64,000 nucleotides of DNA. It comes from Pseudobdellovibrio sp031428275 (GTDB lineage Bacteria; Bdellovibrionota; Bdellovibrionia; Bdellovibrionales; Bdellovibrionaceae). Below the pieces are notes generated by a model that made no database searches, was not told where the DNA came from, and saw only the letters and a program-made list of their open reading frames with translations. The stretch spans positions 87,578 to 151,577 of the forward strand of contig JANPPC010000009.1 of assembly GCA_031428275.1 (NCBI GenBank), given 5' to 3'. Positions 6,840 to 15,282 of the stretch are shown in pieces; the stretch's first letter is position 1; each line of letters opens with the position of its first letter. A program made the position numbers and the translations under genes.

Positions 6840-9096
6840 AGTCTCTAAAAATCAACTCAGTCTTTTTATCCGTACCGAATAAATCAACTTCGCGCTTTTC
6901 AACTGTCGCCGGCCATTTGAAATCATCATCGGGCCAGACATTTTGGTAAGACTTCATAAGATCAATCCACACGGGCACGGGGCCGCTAGCACCCGTAAGC
7001 TTGCTAGATAAACTTTGATCGTAACCAATCCAAGCTAATGTCGTTTGGTGCGGGGTGAAACCAGAAAACCAGGCGTCCTTGTTGTCTGAAGTTGTTCCCG
7101 TTTTACCAGCTGATGGCGCCGTCCAACCGTAAGCGGTCGAAGACTTCGCGGTACCTGAGCGAAAAGTTTCTTTCATCATTCCAACTAATACGGCGACGTT
7201 CGTTTCATCTAACTTTTTCAACGAAACGGGCGTGAAAGTGTAAAGATTTTTACCTTCGCGATCTTCAAGTTTTTCAATGAACGAAGAAGCTTGGTACAAA
7301 CCGAAATTTGCTAAAGTTCGATACGCTTCAAGCACTTCGATCGGGTAGTGTTCGGTGGCCCCTAGGCTAGTCGACGGAGTTGTCTCCATTTTTGATGTGA
7401 AACCTATTTGATGAACCAGGTCGATTATTTTTTCGATTCCAACCTTTTGCGCGACCTGCGCGGTTGAAGAATTCAGACTTTCTTTCAAACCGAAATACAA
7501 AGGTACTTCTCCGTTAAAAGTTTTATCGTAATTCGTCGGCGACCAAGTTTTATTTCGGTCATATTTCCAAACGAATTTTTCGTCCATAATTTTGGTTTGT
7601 GGATCAACGTCCTTACCGTCCAATCCGAAAGTTAATGCCGATAAGTAAACGAAGGGTTTGATCAACGAGCCAATTTGACGATGACCATCTAGGGCGCGGT
7701 TAAATTGCGTTTGTCGATAGCTTTGGCCGCCCACGAAAACATTCACTAACCCGGTTACGTTTTCAGATGATACAACTAAGCCTTCTAAGCGAAAGCCTTT
7801 GTCTTTATTGGTTTGTAAGTTCTTACGTTTTGTTTCTAATTCAGCAATGTGTGCTAACAAGGCTTTCTGCGCCTTAGACTGCGCTTCAAGATCTAAACTG
7901 GTTTGAATTTTCGCGCCTTCGATTTCAATTCCTAAGGTCTTCATTTGCTTTCGAACGGCGTCGAAAAAATAAGGCGCAGTTTCTACCGCTTTCAACGTAT
8001 GAACGAGGGGAAGTTTTGCGGCCGAGGCCTTGTCAAATTCAGCGGCCGTAATTAAATTCAGCTCTTTCATCTTAGCCAACACTGAATTTCTTCGTGCTGT
8101 TGCTTTATCAGCTTTTTTCCATGGGTTATTTTGCGCGGGATTATTAATGATCGCCGCTAACAAGGCGCATTCGTGCAAATCTAAGTTTTGCACTTCTTTA
8201 TCGAAATAAACATTGGCTGCGGCACCGAAACCGCGAACTTGAAATGCTCCCGTTTGCCCCATGTAGATGATATTTAGATAAGTTTCTAGAATTTTATCTT
8301 TCGTCCATTCGCTTTCTAACTTCGATGCAAGAAAAAGCTCTTTCACTTTTCGTTTTATGGTTTTTTCTGGAGTTAAAAAATAATTTTTCACAAGCTGTTG
8401 GGTGATTGTACTACCGCCCTGGGCGGCCCGCATCTTGACCACATTTTTAACAAAAGCGCGCGCAAGACCTGTGTAACTGACGCCCGAATGGTCTAAAAAA
8501 TCATTATCTTCAATAGCCATAACTGCGTTCAGGCAATTCACCGGAAAGTCTGAGATCTTTAATTCATTTTGCATAATGGGTTCTTGGCCGCGATATTGTG
8601 CAACCAAAATAGGATCAAGCGAAGCTTTCCAATGTTGTTGAAAAGGCTGGCCGGTAAAAGTTGATTCGATTATTTTTTCAGAATTAATAATCACTAAGTA
8701 ATTTTCTTTCGCGCGGGTTTGCCAAGCCCAGCAGCTATGAGCTGCAGTTAGCTGCCCCAATTGGGTAAATGCTTGGCATTCGGCGATTGTGACTTTTTTA
8801 GCGTCTCCGACGAGTAAGCTTTGGTCACCTTCGCGAAGGCGGTAGTTTTGCTGTGCTAAAGACTTCAGAAACTCGGTTTCGTTCCATTTTTGGCCTTGTA
8901 AAAACGTAGGGCCACGCGCGTAATAGCGGGTCGACGAAGTTAATTCCCTAGAAGAAAGTTTTTTTTGAGTTTCAGAATCACTGCTGAAGGGCCATTCGAA
9001 GGCATTTGCAGTTGCGCTAAAAAATAATACGCTGCTCAATAGAAAACTTGTCACCGGTTTGTAAATGGTCTTTAATTGAGGGCAAATAAAGGGCAT
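6838..9096 (-). CDS. Class A penicillin-binding protein (PBP1-type)
   Basis: A bifunctional peptidoglycan synthase of about 752 aa. The glycosyltransferase domain shows EDNDFLDHSG (catalytic Glu), GGSTITQQLVKN and RKVKELFLA. The transpeptidase domain shows IGSLIKPF (SxxK nucleophile), SLNSSTAQ (SxN) and AGKTGTTSDNKDAWFSGF (KTG). The N-terminus has a hydrophobic anchor or signal (FLLSSVLFFSATANA), placing the enzyme at the inner membrane and periplasm. The frame can start at TTG 9118-9120, but that would overlap the divergent DUF507 gene; the first ATG (9094-9096) is used here. A GTG at the Val just before TSFLLSS would give a neater signal peptide. No start has a good Shine-Dalgarno. Confidence 0.93.
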   Translation of the reverse strand: MPFICPQLKTIYKPVTSFLLSSVLFFSATANAFEWPFSSDSETQKKLSSRELTSSTRYYARGPTFLQGQKWNETEFLKSLAQQNYRLREGDQSLLVGDAKKVTIAECQAFTQLGQLTAAHSCWAWQTRAKENYLVIINSEKIIESTFTGQPFQQHWKASLDPILVAQYRGQEPIMQNELKISDFPVNCLNAVMAIEDNDFLDHSGVSYTGLARAFVKNVVKMRAAQGGSTITQQLVKNYFLTPEKTIKRKVKELFLASKLESEWTKDKILETYLNIIYMGQTGAFQVRGFGAAANVYFDKEVQNLDLHECALLAAIINNPAQNNPWKKADKATARRNSVLAKMKELNLITAAEFDKASAAKLPLVHTLKAVETAPYFFDAVRKQMKTLGIEIEGAKIQTSLDLEAQSKAQKALLAHIAELETKRKNLQTNKDKGFRLEGLVVSSENVTGLVNVFVGGQSYRQTQFNRALDGHRQIGSLIKPFVYLSALTFGLDGKDVDPQTKIMDEKFVWKYDRNKTWSPTNYDKTFNGEVPLYFGLKESLNSSTAQVAQKVGIEKIIDLVHQIGFTSKMETTPSTSLGATEHYPIEVLEAYRTLANFGLYQASSFIEKLEDREGKNLYTFTPVSLKKLDETNVAVLVGMMKETFRSGTAKSSTAYGWTAPSAGKTGTTSDNKDAWFSGFTPHQTTLAWIGYDQSLSSKLTGASGPVPVWIDLMKSYQNVWPDDDFKWPATVEKREVDLFGTDKKTELIFRD

Positions 9097-9106
9097 ACAA
9101 CATAAA

Positions 9107-9388
9107 ATGATGAAGCTCAACGCAAGTCAAATACAAAGACTATCTCAAAAAATTCTAGATCAGTGGAAATCACAAAATTTAATTACCATGCGAGTGGAAG
9201 AAAAAGTGGTTTTGAAAACAATTATCGACGCAATCACTGAAGACTTCCGTAAAGAAGAACAGCTTGATAACGACGTTAAAGCCCTGATGGATCAAATGGA
9301 GCGCGAACACGGTAGTGATTTTCAACGTCACAAAATGTTTCCGATGCTTAAAACCAAATTAGCCAAAGAAAGAAAAATTATTTTATGA
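9107..9388 (+). CDS. DUF507 family protein (first copy)
   Basis: A 93-aa charged, helical protein matching the DUF507 pattern (MKLNASQIQRLSQKILDQW..., then VLKTIIDAITEDFRKEEQLD). These small proteins of unknown function occur in tandem pairs, as here: its stop overlaps the ATG of the second copy (ATGA at 9385-9388). Either of two adjacent ATGs (9107 or 9110) could be the start. The start lies only ~10 bases from the likely start of the divergent PBP gene, so the two promoters must overlap coding sequence. Confidence 0.8.
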   Translation: MMKLNASQIQRLSQKILDQWKSQNLITMRVEEKVVLKTIIDAITEDFRKEEQLDNDVKALMDQMEREHGSDFQRHKMFPMLKTKLAKERKIIL

Positions 9389-9657
9389 TTCTTTCCGAAG
9401 AACGCCAATTTCACTTGGCCCACGTAGCCACTGATAAGGTTTGGGGCGACGATATTGCTGACTTCAGTGATGATGACATCGCTTTAAGAGCCGCACGCCA
9501 AGCCATTATGAATTATGTTAAAGAAGACATCGAGATCGATAAAAAAGCTCGCGAAAAAGTAGCCACTCTAAAAAGAGGGGTTATGGAAGGTACCCGCGAG
9601 TGGGATGTCATGTATCAAAAATATTACGAAGAAGAGAGAGCTCGATATGGCAAATAA
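9385..9657 (+). CDS. DUF507 family protein (second copy)
   Basis: A 90-aa relative of the preceding protein (MILSEERQFHLAHVATDKVW..., ALRAARQAIMNYVKEDIEIDKKAREKVATL, ending in a charged tail). The start overlaps the upstream stop by 4 bases and its own stop lies 11 bases inside the next gene (GroES-like, ATG 9647), so the three genes form one translationally coupled operon. Function unknown; the pairing suggests a heterodimer (inference). Confidence 0.8.
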   Translation: MILSEERQFHLAHVATDKVWGDDIADFSDDDIALRAARQAIMNYVKEDIEIDKKAREKVATLKRGVMEGTREWDVMYQKYYEEERARYGK

Positions 9658-10246
9658 GAAAAAAACGCTGAAAGCAAAACCTAAAGCAAAACCAGTCGCT
9701 AAAAAAGTGGTAGCTAAAAAAGTGGTAGCGAAAAAGCCAATGAAGAAAACGGCTCCCGCAAAAAAGACGACCAAGAAGTTAGTTAAGCCTATTAAAAAAA
9801 CTGCTAGCAAGTCTTTAGTGAAAAAAGCCTCAGCAAAAAAGACAGCTTCTAAGAAAGTTTCAGCAAAGAAACCAACTGCGAAAGTCGCAAAGAAACCAAC
9901 TGCAGTCGTAAAACTAGCAAAACTAGTTACAAAAACGAACGTTGATTATTCGAAAGCGATTACGCCTTTAGCAGATCGTATCGTCGTTCGCGTTGAAAGC
10001 CCAGAGCGCGTCACCGCGGGCGGTTTAATTATTCCGTCATCGGTTTCACAGGCTACCGGTTTTTTAAAAGCGACTGTTTTGGCAGTCGGCACGGGTGCCA
10101 CAAACAAAAAAGGTATGCTTCGACCACTCGATGTTAAAAATGGCGATACCGTTTTATTTGCAGACCATGCGGGCACAAAAGTAGAATTCAATTCTGAAGA
10201 ACTTCAGATCATTCACGAATACGATGTTATGGGAATTGTTCAGTAA
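9647..10246 (+). CDS. GroES-type co-chaperonin with N-terminal Lys/Ala-rich tail
   Basis: The last ~95 residues of this 199-aa protein are a complete Cpn10 domain: ITPLADRIVVRVE, the mobile loop with TAGGLIIPSS, a roof hairpin, NGDTVLFADHAGTKVEF and the terminal strand DVMGIVQ. Before it lie ~104 residues made almost only of Lys, Ala, Thr, Val and Pro (KKVVAKKVVAKKPMKK type repeats), like histone H1 or bacterial AlgP/Hc1 tails. Usual GroES is ~95 aa, so the tail doubles its size. ATG 9647 (MANKKK) has purine-rich GAAGAGAGAG upstream; a longer frame from 9605 is unlikely. No groEL is adjacent. The tail could bind nucleic acid or polyanions (inference). Confidence 0.88.
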   Translation: MANKKKTLKAKPKAKPVAKKVVAKKVVAKKPMKKTAPAKKTTKKLVKPIKKTASKSLVKKASAKKTASKKVSAKKPTAKVAKKPTAVVKLAKLVTKTNVDYSKAITPLADRIVVRVESPERVTAGGLIIPSSVSQATGFLKATVLAVGTGATNKKGMLRPLDVKNGDTVLFADHAGTKVEFNSEELQIIHEYDVMGIVQ

Positions 10247-10289
10247 TTTTAGATTTAAAAATATTTTATAGTTAAGCAAAGGAAATATT

Positions 10290-11699
10290 ATGCGTTTATT
10301 AAGTTTACTTTTATTTTTCGTCGCTCAAAATGCGATGGCCTTATCAATCGATTGGGCTGGCGGCTACCGTATCGAGTATATCGAAATCGATCGCCCGACA
10401 TTGGCGACTGAAAAAAATCGTATGGCCTACGGTTTAAATTATCTTCACTTAGACCCAAAGATTGTTGCATCTGATGGCGTGAATATTGTTGGTCGTTTTG
10501 ATTTATTCACAAACGATGTTAGTTCTTACCAGAATTCTCAATTAGGCTCAGTTATCGGTGGAGGTTTGCGCAGAGCGGGCACTAATAACGGACCGAATGT
10601 TACTTCTGAAACTCAAAATTCTTCGATTATGCGGATCAGCCAGTTGTATTTAAACGTTAATCAAGAATACGGCTCTTTGATTGCGGGTCGTGCACCGATT
10701 CAATTCGGTCTTGGCATGACTCACAATGCGGGTCAAGGCGCTTTTGATCACTGGTATGATACAAAAGATATGATCGCTTACCGTTTTGTAATCGATAATT
10801 TATCGTTGATGCCTTTATGGGCTCGAGTTTCGCAAAAAGATTTTGGTCAAGGTGTTACAATTTCTGATCAAGCTTTAGTTTTAGAATACGATAATAAAGA
10901 TAACCGCGCGAACGCCGGCGTATTCTATCAATTGCGCAACAGCAGCATCGATTCAAATGATGCCCTGACATCTCCGGGTATCACAACTTTTCCGGCCGGT
11001 ACAACCACAACGGGTGGCTGGTCAACAAAGCTAGTGAATCTTTATTTTGGCCGTGCTTGGGATAGTTTTCAATTTAAACTAGAAGCCAGCTTCTTAACTG
11101 GTGAAACAGGTTTAACAACTACTCTTGGCGAAAACATTAAATTTAATTCTTATGCGATTGCGGCTGAAATGGAATTTCCGGCGCAAGATACAGGTAAATG
11201 GGCATATGGTGTAAAGCTTGGTTTAGCGAGCGGTGATAACCCGACAACTGCGGGTGTTAACGAAGGTTACCAAATGGATCGCAACTATGATGTTGCAATG
11301 CTGTTATTCAATCAACGTATGGGTCAGCGCGATTTCTTAACAACGGGTATGACTCGCACAGATCCAACTTTAAGTGTTGGTAATGCAGCCGATGACGAAG
11401 CGATCGGAAATACGATTTATCTTTCTCCGACGATTAAGTATTTGTGGAATGAAAAGTTAGATATCAAAACAACGTTAACCTATGCTCAACTGATGGTGAA
11501 TCCGACAAATTCAGTAGACTTCAGCAAAGACTTGGGTACAGAATTAGATATCGAAGTGATTTACAAGCCGCGTGAACGCGTTATTTGGTCGAATCAAGTC
11601 GGTGTTTTATTTCCGGGGTCGGCGTGGCAAGATGGTGCTTCGAACCTAGATAATAAGATCAACTTTGGATTAGCAACTAAAGCCGCCATCACCTTTTGA
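10290..11699 (+). CDS. Outer-membrane beta-barrel, porin-like
   Basis: A 469-aa protein with a signal peptide (MRLLSLLLFFVAQNAMA) and a mature part made of alternating polar/aromatic strands (YRIEYIEIDRP, GVNIVGRFDLF, YGSLIAGRAPIQFGLGM, FQFKLEASFLTG, KYLWNEKLDIKTTLTYAQL). It ends in an aromatic residue (KAAITF), the usual outer-membrane insertion signal. This fits a porin or large barrel; substrate unknown. AAAGGAAA lies 6 bases upstream of the ATG. It starts 43 bases after the GroES-like gene, so co-transcription is possible; a strong terminator follows. Confidence 0.75.
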   Translation: MRLLSLLLFFVAQNAMALSIDWAGGYRIEYIEIDRPTLATEKNRMAYGLNYLHLDPKIVASDGVNIVGRFDLFTNDVSSYQNSQLGSVIGGGLRRAGTNNGPNVTSETQNSSIMRISQLYLNVNQEYGSLIAGRAPIQFGLGMTHNAGQGAFDHWYDTKDMIAYRFVIDNLSLMPLWARVSQKDFGQGVTISDQALVLEYDNKDNRANAGVFYQLRNSSIDSNDALTSPGITTFPAGTTTTGGWSTKLVNLYFGRAWDSFQFKLEASFLTGETGLTTTLGENIKFNSYAIAAEMEFPAQDTGKWAYGVKLGLASGDNPTTAGVNEGYQMDRNYDVAMLLFNQRMGQRDFLTTGMTRTDPTLSVGNAADDEAIGNTIYLSPTIKYLWNEKLDIKTTLTYAQLMVNPTNSVDFSKDLGTELDIEVIYKPRERVIWSNQVGVLFPGSAWQDGASNLDNKINFGLATKAAITF

Positions 11700-11772
11700 T
11701 TTCATTGTGATTGCAGCACGTACGACAGCTTAGATTTCATCTAGACGCATTATAAAGCGGTGGTGAGCAGGG

Positions 11773-11805
11773 CCGGCGGGGGGTAACCCTCGCCGGATTT
11801 TTTTT
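11773..11805 (+). terminator. Rho-independent terminator after the porin-like gene
   Basis: A G/C-rich hairpin (CCGGCGGGGG / CCCTCGCCGG with a short loop) is followed by eight T residues. It lies 73 bases past the stop at 11699 and just before the 3' end of the convergent coiled-coil gene. Confidence 0.9.
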
Positions 11806-11818
11806 ATCTTTTTTCAAC

Positions 11819-13147
11819 TTACTGTCTGATTGGGGCGCCCATTCTTGTTCCGGTAGGGCTTGTTGTTGCCGTTCCCCATGTGACTCCATTATTACTATTT
11901 AAGGCGGGCGCTTGGCTATTTACACCGTTGCTATTTGATCTTGAGTCGCGGTTGTTTGTTGTGCCTGGTTGGTTAATCGTAGTACCGCTCGTTGTTGCTG
12001 CCGAATCTGCTTTGAAGTTCGTTAAGCTCTGTACATTAGCTAAGATGCGGTTCATATCTGTTAAGTAACTTGTACTGAAGTAGTTCTGTACTTCTGAACT
12101 TCCCGAGTCTTTAACGATGTTTGATAGCGCTTCTTTGTATAAGCCCGCGTTGTTGATTAAAGCTTGGTGGCCCACTTGAGCTTGGTTATAAGCTGCGATT
12201 GATTCAGCAGATTTTTTTGATTTTGCTAAAGCATCGGCACTTTTGTAGTTTGAGTTGGCGGCTACGGCTGCCGCTACAGATGCGGCTTTTACGATGTCTA
12301 AAGTCTTTGTTTTTAAAAATGTATAGTTTTCTGGAATTTTACTTTCTAGAGTGTTAACCAAATCTAGATTTTTTAATTTGTATTCAGTTAATTCTGCGCG
12401 CATTTGCACAGTTTCGGCTGTTTGACCCTGGCTGGCCTCGATGGCTACGATTCTTTCTTCGCGGGATTGAATCGTTGCGAAAGCTGTTTTTAAATCTTTT
12501 TCGATATTGGCTTTGAAGGCAGCTTCAACAACCTTTCCATCAACTTTATTCTTAGCTTTGAATTTAGAAAGAATACGCGTAAAGCCATCCGTTACACATT
12601 TTAATCTTTCTGGCTTGTCTTCACATTTATCCGTCAGTTTTTCGACTTCAGCTGCAAAGCGCTCGTTGCGATCTTCTTGCGCGTCGACTAACGCTTGTTC
12701 TTTTTCTGTTTTAATACGCTCTTTTTCGGTTTCTTTTTCTTCACGTTCGCGTTCACGTCGTTCGGCAACTGTTTCTTCTTTCTTAACCTCTGATTTTTCA
12801 GCTAGCTTTTCAGCTTTTGGTGCAGCAGGTTTTGCTTCAGACATTTTATTCATGGCCGCAACTAAGCCATCGATGTCTTTTGAATTTCCTGAGTATTTAA
12901 ATGGTTCGCAGCCTTCTGTACAGGTGATTTGTACGACGCGTGCTTCGGTTTCTGGCTTGGCTTTTTCTGCCGCAGAAGTAATGATGATGACTTTGCCCTT
13001 TGTTTCAATGCTAGGCGCGGCCGTCGAAGACATGTCAATTGAACCAACGATGCTTGACGAGATGCTAAAGTAGTATTGACTGCCTAATGCAGCTACTAAA
13101 GCGGTAGATAAGATCCACTTGTTTGTTTGTTTCGAGAAAGTTTTCAT
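11819..13147 (-). CDS. Membrane-anchored, coiled-coil, Lys/Glu-rich protein of unknown function
   Basis: About 442 aa from ATG 13145-13147, chosen because GGAGG lies 5 bases upstream; a longer frame would begin 9 codons earlier. A hydrophobic segment after a basic start (WILSTALVAALGSQYYF) is a signal or anchor. Then comes a small domain with two close Cys (ITCTEGCEP, probably disulfide-bonded in the periplasm), a highly charged coiled coil (~residues 125-170, runs of E, K and R), a helical region with Cys pairs (DKCEDK...LKC), and a Ser/Asn/Thr-rich tail. I do not recognise a family. Likely a periplasmic or envelope structural protein (inference). Confidence 0.75.
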   Translation of the reverse strand: MKTFSKQTNKWILSTALVAALGSQYYFSISSSIVGSIDMSSTAAPSIETKGKVIIITSAAEKAKPETEARVVQITCTEGCEPFKYSGNSKDIDGLVAAMNKMSEAKPAAPKAEKLAEKSEVKKEETVAERREREREEKETEKERIKTEKEQALVDAQEDRNERFAAEVEKLTDKCEDKPERLKCVTDGFTRILSKFKAKNKVDGKVVEAAFKANIEKDLKTAFATIQSREERIVAIEASQGQTAETVQMRAELTEYKLKNLDLVNTLESKIPENYTFLKTKTLDIVKAASVAAAVAANSNYKSADALAKSKKSAESIAAYNQAQVGHQALINNAGLYKEALSNIVKDSGSSEVQNYFSTSYLTDMNRILANVQSLTNFKADSAATTSGTTINQPGTTNNRDSRSNSNGVNSQAPALNSNNGVTWGTATTSPTGTRMGAPIRQ

Positions 13148-13452
13148 AAAGCCTCCGTTGGTATACCTATACAAAGCGAAGCGTAGGCCAAGTCTTAGTA
13201 TGGAACGAATGTTGTAAGTAGTTGAAATTGAAGGCGAATCCAGCGAATCAAAAACGTATCGAACTGAAATCGTTGTGTAACTTCTGGTAATTCAAAATGG
13301 GACTGTTTGAATACCGAGCGAAATCAGTTACTTAGTTCGCAAAAAACGCATCTGTTCTATTCTGAGACGGTGACCGAAGTCGCAGCCGTTTACGTCTAAT
13401 TATGGGGCGCGCTGACTTCCCAATGCTCTGCGATTCTGGCACATATTTTAGA

Positions 13453-14655
13453 ATGAAAATGAAGTTCGAACCCTCGCCCAGACCCGATCATGTCACGCCT
13501 GAACAATGGCATGATTGGTCTTGGCAGTTAAGATCGTCGTTAAAATCACACGAAGATTATGCGAAGTTCTTTCAGCTGCACGAAACAGAGATCAATGCGT
13601 TTGAAAAGGGTCAGCAGTTATTCAATGTTCGATCGACTCCTTATTACGCAAGTCTAGCCTCGCGTACGAACCATTTAGATCCCATTCGCCGAATTTTAAC
13701 TCCGCATGAAAAAGAACTTTACGATCCGAAGCAAGCGCAGTTAGACCCTTTAGGAGAGCGTAAAGCTTCGAACAATCCGGTAACGCGAATTATTCATCGG
13801 TACTCAGACCGCGTATTATTTTTAATTACCGATATTTGTAGCGTCTATTGCCGCTACTGCACGCGAAAACATTTTACCGGCGCCGATCAAGCTTTTATTA
13901 AGCAAAGCGAATACGAACAAGCTTTAGATTATATTCGAAATACGCCGGGTCTGCGTGAGGTGATTTTATCGGGCGGAGACCCTTTGACAATCTCTGACGG
14001 GCAATTAGACCGAGTGCTTACAGATTTACGTAAAATCGATCATGTCGAAATTATTAGAATAGGTACGCGCATGCCGGTGGTAGCGCCAATGCGTATCACG
14101 CAAAAGTTGGTCGATATTATTCGTAAAGCGAAGCCGGTCTTTTTGATGACTCACTTTAATCACCCACGGGAATTAACCGCCGAAGCGGCCGAAGCCATCG
14201 AACGCTTGGTTGATCATGGTATTCCGGTGATGAACCAAATGGTGCTTTTAAACGGCGTGAACAACCATGCGGCAATTGTGCAGGCTCTTTCTCGTCGATT
14301 GCTTTATCTGCGCGCAAAACCTTACTATATGTTTCAATGCGATCCCTCGATAGGTACCGATTATTTACGAACCAGCATCGAGAATTCCTTGCAAATACAA
14401 AAAGAGCTTTGGGGGCATTTGTCGGGGTTGGCAATTCCACAGTTATCTGTTGATATTCCTAATGGTGGAGGTAAAACCTCTTACGTTCCGAATTTTGAAA
14501 AATCGGTCTCGTCTGAAAAGCGAGAGTACGTAGGCTTTGACGGTGTTAGTGCTGAATACATTAACCCCGAAGCAAGCCAGATCGTGCAACCCGCAGATTA
14601 CGAAACTTATTTAGCCGAATGGAATCAACTCCGTCAGGCAAAAATTAAAAACTAA
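13453..14655 (+). CDS. kamA: Lysine 2,3-aminomutase family radical SAM enzyme
   Basis: About 400 aa. The cluster motif is CSVYCRYC within ITDICSVYCRYCTRKHF, followed by the KAM-typical LSGGDPLTISD, RIGTRMPVV, MTHFNHP, NQMVLLNGVN and PYYMFQCD. The PLP lysine lies in PNGGGKTSYVPNF. The family converts L-lysine to L-beta-lysine using SAM and PLP. The N-terminal EQWHDWSWQLRSSL matches the family start, which favours the ATG at 13453 over 13402; neither has a good Shine-Dalgarno. The Cys-rich C-terminal zinc motif of clostridial KAM is missing. It is longer than EpmB, so it is probably not the EF-P modifier, although that cannot be excluded. Confidence 0.88.
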   Translation: MKMKFEPSPRPDHVTPEQWHDWSWQLRSSLKSHEDYAKFFQLHETEINAFEKGQQLFNVRSTPYYASLASRTNHLDPIRRILTPHEKELYDPKQAQLDPLGERKASNNPVTRIIHRYSDRVLFLITDICSVYCRYCTRKHFTGADQAFIKQSEYEQALDYIRNTPGLREVILSGGDPLTISDGQLDRVLTDLRKIDHVEIIRIGTRMPVVAPMRITQKLVDIIRKAKPVFLMTHFNHPRELTAEAAEAIERLVDHGIPVMNQMVLLNGVNNHAAIVQALSRRLLYLRAKPYYMFQCDPSIGTDYLRTSIENSLQIQKELWGHLSGLAIPQLSVDIPNGGGKTSYVPNFEKSVSSEKREYVGFDGVSAEYINPEASQIVQPADYETYLAEWNQLRQAKIKN

Positions 14656-14668
14656 AGGAAGACCAAAT

Positions 14669-15274
14669 ATGAAACAAACGATCGTAACTATGTTAGTCGC
14701 TACAATAGCAACTATGACTTTATCTACCGTTGCATTCGCTCAACGTCCAAAAATGACGACGCAATCTGCGCCGGCGCAGTCGTATACGCCGTCGTATGCA
14801 CCGTCGTACTCGTTACGTGCGGATAACGACTTAACGGCATTGGTTGGCTTAACTGGCGGAGCTATCAATATTGGTGTCGACTACGCACGCATGATGAACA
14901 GCACATACGGTGCTGGTGGCTATTTCTTTTTTCAAACTTCGAAAGACAAAAACAATTCTCCTATCGTAACGCAAATTATGTCTTTTGGTGGTCTAATGAA
15001 AATAAACTTACTTGAAGCAAACGGAGTAAAAGTTTACGTTGCGCCAGGTGCCGGTATTACTTTAGTTAAAGACGGCTCTGTTAATTCAGCGGGTGCTAAA
15101 TCTGACGAAACAGTTATTGGCCCCGTTTGGAAAATGGGCGTGCAATTTAAGTTAGCTCAAAATTTTTCACTAGGTTTAGAATCAACCACTTTCGGAAACT
15201 TCTTTAATGATAACATTTCGATGAGTACGAGCGCATTTCAGTATTACTCGGTAGCGATGGGTTTTGCGTTTTAA
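14669..15274 (+). CDS. Small outer-membrane beta-barrel protein
   Basis: 201 aa with signal peptide (ending STVAFAQ), a short low-complexity linker containing repeats of S-Y-[TA]-P (SYTPSYAPSYS), then beta strands (LTALVGLTGGAINIGVDYARM, GAGGYFFFQTS, GVKVYVAPGAGITLV) and an aromatic end (YYSVAMGFAF), as in OmpW/OmpA-like small barrels. AAGGAAG precedes the ATG by 7 bases. It starts 13 bases after kamA, so it is probably in the same transcript, an unexpected pairing. Confidence 0.7.
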   Translation: MKQTIVTMLVATIATMTLSTVAFAQRPKMTTQSAPAQSYTPSYAPSYSLRADNDLTALVGLTGGAINIGVDYARMMNSTYGAGGYFFFQTSKDKNNSPIVTQIMSFGGLMKINLLEANGVKVYVAPGAGITLVKDGSVNSAGAKSDETVIGPVWKMGVQFKLAQNFSLGLESTTFGNFFNDNISMSTSAFQYYSVAMGFAF

Positions 15275-15282
15275 TTTTCGAA

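Noticed and set aside
12507..13073. A 188-codon plus-strand frame rich in Ser/Arg
   Set aside because: Antisense shadow of the Lys/Glu-rich coiled-coil gene; no ribosome site or recognisable protein features.
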